This document shows positions 1 to 5,284 of a stretch of DNA of 5,923 nucleotides, in pieces. This DNA comes from JAKBCQ01 sp021807585. Lineage in GTDB: Bacteria > Planctomycetota > Planctomycetia > Isosphaerales > Isosphaeraceae. The notes below the pieces were generated by a model. The model was not told the origin of the DNA, did not search any database, and saw only the letters and a program-made list of their open reading frames with translations. The stretch is taken from the NCBI GenBank assembly GCA_027325115.1, contig DAHWFG010000391.1, positions 1-5,923 on the forward strand, given 5' to 3'. Every line of letters begins with the position of its first letter. The stretch's first letter is position 1. The position numbers and the translations under genes were made by a program.

Positions 1-686
1 AAGAAGATCAGGAGAAATTCGTCCTTGCGCACGAAGCCGACGATCGCCATCAAGGCCGCGGTCGCGATCGAAAGGATGTGGGTCGACCGCATCGGCGCGC
101 TCGCTCCCGATCGCTCGAAAAGCGCCTCGGACATCTGGCCGCCGTCGAGCGGCCAGATCGGCAAAAGATTCACTAATCCCCAACATAAGTTCACCCAAAT
201 CATCTGAACGAATATGAATCGGCCTATATAAGGGAGCCGTTGGATGCTCGCCGCCGCCGAGTCGAAGTCGCCGGGGCCGATATCGTAGAGCGCCAAGACG
301 TCGAGCGGGCGCACGCCGATCGCGATATAGCCGAAGAGAAACACGATCGCGGCGAGGATGAATCCCGCCCCCGGCCCGCAGAACGCGATCAAGAGCCGCT
401 CGGAGATCGTCAGGAAGCGCCCCTCGTGCACGCACAGCCCGCCCATTCCGTGAAGCACAATCCAGGGACGCTCGCGACATGCGCGAGCCGCGAGAGCGTG
501 CCCCGTTTCGTGGATCAGGATCGAAACGAAAACGACCCCCGCCCAGATGAACGCGGGCCTTAAATCGCCGCCGCCGGCTCGATACGTCAGAAGCGAAGTG
601 AGCCAAAAAAACGGATGAATCCGCACGGGGAAGCCCAAAAAGCGGAACTTGACGTCGTACGGTGTGCGAGCGGGTTCGGCGAGCAT
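1..686 (-). CDS. M50 / site-2-protease family intramembrane metalloprotease (partial, C-terminus beyond window)
   Basis: This is a membrane-embedded zinc protease, a family that cuts transmembrane segments of substrate proteins such as anti-sigma factors; the substrate here is unknown. Read on the minus strand from ATG at 686-684, the 228 visible residues begin MLAEPARTPYDVKF. The zinc-binding HETGH is at residues 59-63 inside a hydrophobic stretch (about 46-68). The second signature, NLLPIWPLDGGQ (about 173-184), places Asp181 as the third zinc ligand after a further membrane segment. Other hydrophobic segments lie near 16-34, 98-124, 153-178 and 203-219. No PDZ or CBS domain is seen in the visible part, so it resembles the compact SpoIVFB-like type. 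Two in-frame stops (TAA, TAG) lie just upstream of the ATG, so this is the first possible ATG start. No clear Shine-Dalgarno sequence is present. The frame runs off base 1 without a stop. It is divergent from the channel gene at 1104. Confidence 0.88.
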   Translation of the reverse strand, partial: MLAEPARTPYDVKFRFLGFPVRIHPFFWLTSLLTYRAGGGDLRPAFIWAGVVFVSILIHETGHALAARACRERPWIVLHGMGGLCVHEGRFLTISERLLIAFCGPGAGFILAAIVFLFGYIAIGVRPLDVLALYDIGPGDFDSAAASIQRLPYIGRFIFVQMIWVNLCWGLVNLLPIWPLDGGQMSEALFERSGASAPMRSTHILSIATAALMAIVGFVRKDEFLLIF

Positions 687-691
687 CGGCT

Positions 692-720
692 ATTATCCAA
701 GCATAACGACATAGTAATAA
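692..720 (-). promoter_or_regulatory. Weak candidate promoter for the M50 protease gene
   Basis: On the minus strand, GATAAT (697-692) matches the -10 consensus at five of six positions. TTATTA (720-715) lies 17 bases upstream as a poor -35 (three of six). A start site the usual distance from this -10 would fall at or next to the ATG at 686, giving a nearly leaderless mRNA. That would fit the absence of a Shine-Dalgarno sequence, but the match is weak. Confidence 0.2.
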
Positions 721-930
721 GGCGCGTGCGGGGCGCTCGTGCGTGATCCGCGGATGACCGGGACGCGTCTCACAACCCGAATCATACCAAAATTCCGCGG
801 TCGCGATCGTACCGTTCGCCTTATCGGCGGATCGGGATCGCTCAAACTCGGCCTTTTTGTTCGATCGTCTTGATTCGCTTTCGCGTCGTGATTGACCTTG
901 CCAGAAATCGGCTTCCTTGGCTCAATGCCG

Positions 931-1036
931 ACCGCGGATTCGATCGCGAGGCGAGGGCGCCGGCGCGTCTCGATCGCGAGGGGCGTCTCACGTAGTGGCT
1001 CGATCGAACCGATTACAACGCGAAACCGCGGATTCG
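931..1036. repeat. Pair of 12-bp direct repeats, ACCGCGGATTCG
   Basis: ACCGCGGATTCG occurs exactly at 931-942 and 1025-1036 in the leader region of the channel gene. A shorter 9-bp repeat, GCGTCTCAC, occurs at 765-773 and 983-991. Function is unknown; these could be low-complexity coincidences. Confidence 0.3.
940..981. repeat. Pair of 12-bp direct repeats, TCGATCGCGAGG
   Basis: TCGATCGCGAGG occurs exactly at 940-951 and again at 970-981, a period of 30 bases, about three helical turns. It is upstream of the channel gene. It may be a regulator site, or chance in DNA very rich in CGATCG. Confidence 0.35.
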
Positions 1037-1092
1037 CCCGAAGCCGTTCGTTTTGAAACTCGGTTCGTTTCGTCGGTTCCGGATTTGGTTCC

Positions 1093-1099
1093 AAGGAGG
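1093..1099 (+). promoter_or_regulatory. Strong ribosome binding site fixing the start at 1104
   Basis: AAGGAGG is a full Shine-Dalgarno core, four bases before the ATG at 1104. An in-frame ATG at 1053 would add 17 residues but has no such site, and those extra residues are basic and unlike the membrane protein that follows. The start at 1104 is therefore preferred. Confidence 0.8.
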
Positions 1100-1103
1100 G
1101 GTC

Positions 1104-2441
1104 ATGAGCGAGAAACGCGGAACGCATAACGCGTCGCGGCGGGCCGATATGGTGACGATGGCGATGCTGGCGCTCGCCTTTTTGTTTCCGATCGGGCTCA
1201 TGATCGGCAACCCGACGCTCATGTTCGAGCGCGGCTGGGAGCAGTATGTCGGCACGGGGATCTACTTTTGGGCGGTCGTCACGTTGATTCTTGAGCTCAG
1301 ATTTCTCAGAGGCAACGACAAAGCCTTCGACGAGGCGCCGGGGTGGCTCAAATCCACAAAACTTGGCGCGTCGATCGCCGCCGACGATTCCCGCTTGCTC
1401 GCGGCTCGGATTCGTCATTTAACGAGACACGCCGAGTCCGAAACCGCCAAGCCCTCGATGGATCAGTTCATGCAGCTCAACCAAGAGGCTTCGGGGCTCG
1501 ATCAGGAGCAGGCTTCGGGACGATTCACGCTCACCAAATATATTTTGTATTTGCTTCCCGTGATCGGATTTATCGGCACGGTCGAGGGGATCTCGAAGGC
1601 GCTGATGAACATCAGCCGCGTATTGCCGATGGTGAAAGACCTCGACGGCTTTTTGAGCAACCTTACGAGCGTGACCTCGGCGCTCCAGATCGCGTTCGAC
1701 AGCACGCTCCTCGCGTTGTTCTTGAGCGCGGCGCTTATGCTTGCGCAAACGCTTGTTCATCGTCGTGCCGAGGAGTTGCTGGCTCGCATCGATAGATTTA
1801 TTGATGAGGAAGTTTTGCCGCGATTGGGGAGTTTGCAGACGATCGAAAAGGGATCGTTCGCCGATCTCGCGGCGACTCTCGACGCTCGCTTCCAGGCGCT
1901 CGAGGCGGCGTTGCTGGGACAGGCCGAGACTTCGCGTGCGGCGATCGCGGGGTTGACCGCTCGGTTGGGAGACGGCCTGGGGATGGGGCCTTATATCGAG
2001 CGGTTCGCCGAATCGATCGGTCCGCTTCCCGAGGCGTTCGCGAGCTTCCGCCGCGGCGCCGAGACGTTCGGCGGACTCGGCGACGAGCTTCGCGAATTGG
2101 CCGAATCGGGCGAGGCGACGCGACGCTCGGCGGCGAGCCTGGGACGGATCGAATCGGCGCTCGCATCGAACGCGGGGCCCGATGAACAATTGACCGAAAT
2201 TCAGCGCGGAATCGACCGCACATGCGCCGCGATCGAATCGCTTTCGACCGCGTGGGCGCAATCGCTCGAAAAATCGAGCCGAGCCACCCAGGAGCAGCTC
2301 GCCCGCACGCTCAGCAGCCTGAAAGACGCGCTCGACTTGCTGCAGGTTTCGATCGAGCAGGGGAATTCGCTTTATCGAAATATCGTCAAGAAAATGTTCG
2401 ACGATCGTTCGTTCGGCGGCGACGGAGTGAAGGCCGCGTGA
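1104..2441 (+). CDS. MotA/TolQ/ExbB proton-channel family protein with long helical tail (ZorA-like layout)
   Basis: The protein of 445 residues is an inner-membrane channel subunit of the family that forms pentamers around a partner's single helix. Four hydrophobic segments are visible: about 17-36, 47-67, 144-166 and 196-217. This gives the MotA/ZorA order of two helices, a cytoplasmic loop (68-143), two more helices and a cytoplasmic tail. The family core is clear: GFIGTVEG at 155-162 in helix 3, matching the usual G-x-x-GTV-x-G, and AFDSTLLALFLS at 197-208 in helix 4, resembling the AFDTTL pattern of ZorA-like proteins. Glu161 and Asp199 are acidic residues in or beside these helices. The tail (218-445) is hydrophilic, rich in Ala, Leu, Glu and Arg, and mostly predicted helical by eye. 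It is much shorter than that of classical ZorA (about 700 residues in total). The next gene follows after 93 bases and encodes a plausible partner. The family call is firm; the cellular role is unknown. Confidence 0.85.
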   Translation: MSEKRGTHNASRRADMVTMAMLALAFLFPIGLMIGNPTLMFERGWEQYVGTGIYFWAVVTLILELRFLRGNDKAFDEAPGWLKSTKLGASIAADDSRLLAARIRHLTRHAESETAKPSMDQFMQLNQEASGLDQEQASGRFTLTKYILYLLPVIGFIGTVEGISKALMNISRVLPMVKDLDGFLSNLTSVTSALQIAFDSTLLALFLSAALMLAQTLVHRRAEELLARIDRFIDEEVLPRLGSLQTIEKGSFADLAATLDARFQALEAALLGQAETSRAAIAGLTARLGDGLGMGPYIERFAESIGPLPEAFASFRRGAETFGGLGDELRELAESGEATRRSAASLGRIESALASNAGPDEQLTEIQRGIDRTCAAIESLSTAWAQSLEKSSRATQEQLARTLSSLKDALDLLQVSIEQGNSLYRNIVKKMFDDRSFGGDGVKAA

Positions 2442-2465
2442 TCGATCGAACGGTTTGATTCAATA

Positions 2466-2479
2466 AATTTGATCAAATT
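2466..2479. promoter_or_regulatory. 14-bp perfect palindrome in AT-rich spacer (possible operator)
   Basis: AATTTGATCAAATT reads the same on both strands. It lies inside an AT-rich island (about 2452-2515) that contrasts sharply with the GC-rich surroundings. TTGAT/TGATT-type motifs recur at 2454, 2468, 2477, 2494 and 2506. This suggests a regulator binding site or promoter between the two genes of the pair. No regulator gene is adjacent. Confidence 0.4.
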
Positions 2480-2499
2480 GATCATTTATCGGGTATGAT
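2469..2499 (+). promoter_or_regulatory. Candidate promoter for the He_PIG membrane-protein gene
   Basis: TATGAT (2494-2499) matches the sigma-70 -10 hexamer at five of six positions. The best -35-like hexamer, TTGATC (2469-2474), overlaps the palindrome but sits at a long 19-base spacing. A start near 2506 would leave a leader of about 30 bases before the ATG at 2535. The second gene could therefore be expressed separately from, or more strongly than, the channel gene. Confidence 0.3.
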
Positions 2500-2534
2500 T
2501 AATCGTTTGATTTCCGAAACGGGGACGGTTTGCG

Positions 2535-3326
2535 ATGCGAAGGTCGAGACGAGGGCTTGGAGGCGGCGAGTTCGGCGGGTCGGGTGAAGACTCGTTCGTC
2601 GCGGTCGTCGTCACCAAGCTGACGGGCGCGCTTTTGTTCATCTTATTGCTAACGATGGTGATCATGGCGCTCGCTCCCAAGGCGGTCGATCTCGCGGACG
2701 GATCGAGCCCGAAGAATCGAACGCCCGGCGATCCGCCGTTGCCGCTTGAGATCAGGACGCCCGATCGGCTTCCCGAGGCGATCGTCGGCAGACCTTATGT
2801 GCTTGCGCCCGCGTCCGTCGGCGGGGTGGGGAAGCCGCGCTGGACGGTCGCGGGAGAGCTTCCCAAGGGGCTCAAGTTCGATCCCGAAAAGGGGTGCATC
2901 GAGGGAACGCCGACACGCGCCACGCCCGAACCGGTCGCGATCACGCTTCGGGTTTCGGACGATCACGATACCGCGATCGCGACGACGAATCTGGTCGTTT
3001 ATCAACCGAGCGATCGCCTCGTACTTCCATCAAAGTTCGCCCCGGCTTTGCCGGCGATTCCATGGCGGTCGTGGATGGAGCAGGGGTTCGGCTTTTTGGT
3101 GCTTTGGCTGGCTCACGTTGTGGGGATGAATTCGCTCGCGAATGTTGAACGATGGACGCGCGAGAAAGCGCGATCGGCGTACGACGATTCGAGCTCGGAA
3201 CAGGCGAGGGGCGCGGATGAGCGGTCGAGGCGCAAGCGGTTCCTGATTTATCGCGCGGCGCTGCGGTTGGGGACGATCTCGGCCGCGGCGATCCTGGCGG
3301 CGTTTCTCGCGTGGCCGCGCGGGTAG
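2535..3326 (+). CDS. Membrane protein with N-terminal stator-like helix and He_PIG (putative Ig) domain
   Basis: The protein of 263 residues is not one I can name. Its basic, Gly-rich N-terminus is followed by EDSF (18-21) and a long hydrophobic helix (about 21-47), placed as in ExbD, MotB or ZorB. Residues about 77-157 form a clear He_PIG immunoglobulin-like domain. Its marks are LP..IVGRPY (79-88), then GG.G.P.W, ELPKGLKFDP (108-117) and IEGTPT (122-127), ending in a beta-strand-like NLVVY. Two more hydrophobic segments follow (about 184-199 and 239-260), enclosing a charged loop (200-238). With the N-terminus inside, the Ig-like domain would face the periplasm and the charged loop the cytoplasm. 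The first helix has no acidic residue; its only charge is Lys28. It follows the channel gene by 93 bases and is probably its partner. The start ATG at 2535 lacks a strong Shine-Dalgarno; GGGGACGG lies at 2521-2528. The Ig call is firm; partnership is inferred. Confidence 0.8.
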   Translation: MRRSRRGLGGGEFGGSGEDSFVAVVVTKLTGALLFILLLTMVIMALAPKAVDLADGSSPKNRTPGDPPLPLEIRTPDRLPEAIVGRPYVLAPASVGGVGKPRWTVAGELPKGLKFDPEKGCIEGTPTRATPEPVAITLRVSDDHDTAIATTNLVVYQPSDRLVLPSKFAPALPAIPWRSWMEQGFGFLVLWLAHVVGMNSLANVERWTREKARSAYDDSSSEQARGADERSRRKRFLIYRAALRLGTISAAAILAAFLAWPRG

Positions 3327-3331
3327 CTCGA

Positions 3332-3360
3332 TTGAATCGCCGACGATTCCGTTGTATTGT
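3332..3360 (+). promoter_or_regulatory. Candidate promoter for the aldehyde dehydrogenase gene
   Basis: TTGAAT (3332-3337) and TATTGT (3355-3360) are separated by the ideal 17 bases, each matching four of six consensus positions. A start site would fall near 3367. That would place the large hairpin at 3364-3400 at the very 5' end of the dehydrogenase mRNA. Confidence 0.3.
3334..3349 (+). terminator. Small hairpin just after the He_PIG gene
   Basis: GAATCG (3334-3339) and CGATTC (3344-3349) form a 6-bp stem with a 4-base loop, starting eight bases after the stop codon. Moderately T-rich sequence (GTTGTATTGT, 3351-3360) follows. It could be a weak intrinsic terminator, although it overlaps a possible promoter for the next gene. 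Confidence 0.3.
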
Positions 3361-3363
3361 GAA

Positions 3364-3400
3364 AGCGCCGAGGCCTTACGAGTCGCATCGCCTCGGCGCT
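3364..3400 (+). terminator. Strong GC-rich hairpin (terminator or 5'-leader stem-loop)
   Basis: AGCGCCGAGGC (3364-3374) and GCCTCGGCGCT (3390-3400) are perfect complements of 11 bp with a 15-base loop. The hairpin lies 37 bases after the stop of the He_PIG gene and 31 bases before the dehydrogenase ATG. The downstream side is not a clean T run, with only TTTT at 3411-3414, so it is an imperfect intrinsic terminator. The alternative is a leader stem-loop of the dehydrogenase transcript. Confidence 0.5.
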
Positions 3401-3431
3401 CTCCGATCACTTTTCGACGGGAATCGACGTC

Positions 3432-4904
3432 ATGGCCGCTGTAAAAACTGATATTAGCATGAATTTTCAGACAAAGATGTACATCAACGGCGAATGGATC
3501 GACGCCGACGGCGGAGGAACGCTCGACGTGATCAACCCCGCGGACGAATCGACGATCGCGAAGGTCGCTTACGGCGGCCGGGCCGAGGCCGATCGCGCAA
3601 TCGAGGCGGCGACGAAAGCGTTTCCCAAATGGAGCGCGCTCACGGCTTACGACCGCGCCAAGGTTTTGAAAAAGACGGCCGATCTGATGCGTGAACGAGC
3701 CGATCGGATGGCTCGCACGCTCACGCTCGAGCAAGGCAAGCCGCTTCCCGAGGCCAAGGCCGAGGTGCTGCACGCGGCGGATACATTCGAGTGGTTCGCC
3801 GAGGAAGGCAAACGCGCGTACGGTCAAATCATCCCGCAATCGAACGCGATGAAGCGTCATCATGCGATTAAGCATCCCGTGGGAGTCGTGGGGACGATCA
3901 CGCCCTGGAACTTCCCGATCACGTTGCCGAGCCGGAAGATCGCTCCGGCGCTCGCGGTCGGTTGCACCGTGGTTTCTCGTCCCGCCGAGCAAACTCCGCT
4001 CGTTCTGATCCAGTTATTTGAATGTCTTCAAGAGGCGGGGGCGCCTCCGGGAGTCGCGAATTTGGTGCTTTCGTCGGCGGTTCCGTTCGCCGACTCGCTC
4101 TTCGCTCACGCCGCGGTCCGCAAGATCAGCTTCACGGGTTCGACCCCCGTCGGCAAAGAACTGATTCGCCGATCGGCCGACGGAGTCAAACGATTGAGCC
4201 TCGAGCTCGGCGGCCACGCGCCGTTGATCGTCTTTCCCGACGCCGACGTCGAACAGGTGGCGCAGGCCGCCGTGATCGGCAAATTCCGCAATAATGGACA
4301 AGTTTGCATTGCTCCTTCGCGATTTTATGTTCATGAGAAGATCGCGGGTCGATTCACCGAGACCGCTGTCGAGATGACGCGCAAGCTCAAGATCGGCAAC
4401 GGCCTGGAGGACGGCGTTCAGGTCGGCCCGATGTTCGAGGAGCGCGCTCTCGCCAAAACCGCGAGCCTGATCGACGACGCCAAGAACAAGGGGGCGAAGA
4501 TCCTTCTCGGCGGCGAACGGTCGAAGCGGTTCGACAAGGGCTACTTTTTCGAGCCGACGGTCATCCGCGAGGTCGACGGTGCGATGCGGATTATGACCGA
4601 GGAACCGTTCGCGCCGGTGATGCCTTTGATCGATTTCTCGAAGCTCGAAGACGTCATCGCCGCGGCGAACAACACCCCCTTCGGCCTTGCGGCGTATGTC
4701 TTTACGAACGATCTCACCGTCGCCACGAGGATGGCCGAGGGGCTTGAAGCCGGCATTATCGGCATCAACGACCCCGTTCCCGCGACCCCCCAATGTCCGT
4801 TCGGCGGGATGAAAGAATCGGGCATGGGGCGAGAGCTTGGACATGAAGGGCTCGAGGCATATCTTGAAACTAAATATGTTTCGATCGGTCTGCGAGCGTT
4901 TTGA
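3432..4904 (+). CDS. NAD(P)-dependent aldehyde dehydrogenase, succinate-semialdehyde dehydrogenase-like
   Basis: This soluble cytoplasmic enzyme of 490 residues, full length for the family, oxidises an aldehyde to a carboxylic acid with NAD(P)+. The closest group by motif appears to be the succinate-semialdehyde dehydrogenases (GabD-like), but the substrate is not proven. Landmarks in order: YINGEWI near the N-terminus (17-23); TPWNFP (157-162) with Asn160; SRPAEQTPL (182-190) in the cofactor site; FTGST (234-238); LELGG (257-261) with general base Glu258; GQVCIAPSR (289-297) with catalytic Cys292; EEPFAPV (390-396) with cofactor-binding Glu391; and FGGMKESGMGRELG (457-470) near the C-terminus. 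Two positions deviate: Arg183 replaces the usual Lys of the KPA motif, and Ala394 replaces Gly in E-x-FGP. The ATG at 3432 is the first start; the ATG at 3459 is also possible because the family core begins just after it. Neither has a strong ribosome binding site. It is likely transcribed independently. Confidence 0.93.
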   Translation: MAAVKTDISMNFQTKMYINGEWIDADGGGTLDVINPADESTIAKVAYGGRAEADRAIEAATKAFPKWSALTAYDRAKVLKKTADLMRERADRMARTLTLEQGKPLPEAKAEVLHAADTFEWFAEEGKRAYGQIIPQSNAMKRHHAIKHPVGVVGTITPWNFPITLPSRKIAPALAVGCTVVSRPAEQTPLVLIQLFECLQEAGAPPGVANLVLSSAVPFADSLFAHAAVRKISFTGSTPVGKELIRRSADGVKRLSLELGGHAPLIVFPDADVEQVAQAAVIGKFRNNGQVCIAPSRFYVHEKIAGRFTETAVEMTRKLKIGNGLEDGVQVGPMFEERALAKTASLIDDAKNKGAKILLGGERSKRFDKGYFFEPTVIREVDGAMRIMTEEPFAPVMPLIDFSKLEDVIAAANNTPFGLAAYVFTNDLTVATRMAEGLEAGIIGINDPVPATPQCPFGGMKESGMGRELGHEGLEAYLETKYVSIGLRAF

Positions 4905-4942
4905 TCGTGCGGATTAATGAACGCTCGCCGATCCGGGTCGTC

Positions 4943-4963
4943 TTGAGGGGATGTTTCTCTCAA
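4943..4963 (+). terminator. Small hairpin downstream of the aldehyde dehydrogenase
   Basis: TTGAGGGGA (4943-4951) pairs with TTCTCTCAA (4955-4963) over nine positions, two of them G-U, with a 3-base loop TGT. It lies 38 bases after the stop codon. No T run follows, so it is a weak terminator candidate at best. Confidence 0.3.
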
Positions 4964-5269
4964 ACACTCATCGTCGCGCGTCCGCTTTTCATGGAATCTC
5001 CGCGGATCACGTTTTCGCGAATCTCGGCGGTTGATTTTCATTGACACCGGCGGTCTGTATCGATTGTGACGAGGGTTTTCCGCGGCCGAACCTCATCGTT
5101 TCGAGGTCGGGGTCGGGTTTGATCGGTATGAAAACGATTGTGTCGCGGTCGCATTCACGCTTTTGGTGTGTTTTGGTCGATAGAATGAGATATTCGAGAT
5201 TTCGATCAAGATTCGCCCACCGAGAGCGAATAGACGATCAGGCGCGGTTGATTTTACACCGACAACTTG

Positions 5270-5275
5270 AAGGGG
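5270..5275 (+). promoter_or_regulatory. Ribosome binding site for the CvpA-family gene
   Basis: AAGGGG ends nine bases before the ATG at 5285. A second purine patch, GGAG (5281-5284), touches the ATG and is too close to act. The site supports the start at 5285, which also begins directly at the first membrane segment, as is usual in this family. Confidence 0.5.
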
Positions 5276-5284
5276 ACTGCGGAG

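Larger units (their letters stand above)
687..1103. other. Divergent intergenic region, no credible gene
   Basis: This stretch of 417 bases separates the minus-strand protease gene from the plus-strand channel gene, so it should hold both promoters. Short open frames exist on both strands, but their translations are Arg/Pro/Ser-rich with no domain-like pattern. I see no tRNA or terminator. It holds a 10-bp palindrome ATCCGCGGAT (746-755) and several short direct repeats (separate entries). No convincing sigma-70 promoter was found for the plus-strand gene. Confidence 0.6.
4905..5284. other. Intergenic region before the CvpA gene, no credible gene
   Basis: These 380 bases contain no frame with a protein-like translation. 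A frame starting at 5041 overlaps the next gene and looks random. The region holds one small hairpin (4943-4963), an isolated TTGACA (5041-5046) with no matching -10 box, and an AT-richer patch at about 5181-5215 that may carry the CvpA promoter. Confidence 0.6.

Noticed and set aside
721..830. A tRNA-like or structured RNA in the divergent region
   Set aside because: Only a 10-bp palindrome and scattered complementarity are present; no cloverleaf, T-loop or acceptor stem could be assembled.
1053..1103. Upstream in-frame ATG that would lengthen the channel protein by 17 residues
   Set aside because: It has no ribosome binding site, whereas the ATG at 1104 follows a perfect AAGGAGG; the added residues are basic and uncharacteristic.
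917..1129. Small plus-strand frame of 70 codons upstream of the channel gene
   Set aside because: Arg/Ser-rich composition, no ribosome binding site, and overlap with the well-supported start at 1104.
693..1418. Minus-strand open frame covering the divergent intergenic region
   Set aside because: It runs well into the channel gene, lacks any recognisable motif, is strongly Arg/Pro-rich, and has no matching ribosome binding site.
1419..2261. Long minus-strand open frame across the channel gene
   Set aside because: Its translation is Arg/Gln/Glu-rich without domain patterns, and the plus strand has a clear family match; palindromic CGATCG-rich codons open the opposite frame.
1104..3326. A Zorya anti-phage system
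   Set aside because: Only a ZorA-like layout is present. The partner lacks an OmpA-type domain and the membrane Asp, and no zorC/D/E helicase or nuclease gene is in the window.
4014..4844. Long minus-strand open frame within the aldehyde dehydrogenase gene
   Set aside because: It is a shadow of a fully conserved enzyme on the plus strand.
5041..5069. TTGACA as a promoter -35 box for the CvpA gene
   Set aside because: At 16-18 bases spacing there is no acceptable -10 hexamer (TTGTGA at 17), and it is more than 200 bases from the ATG.
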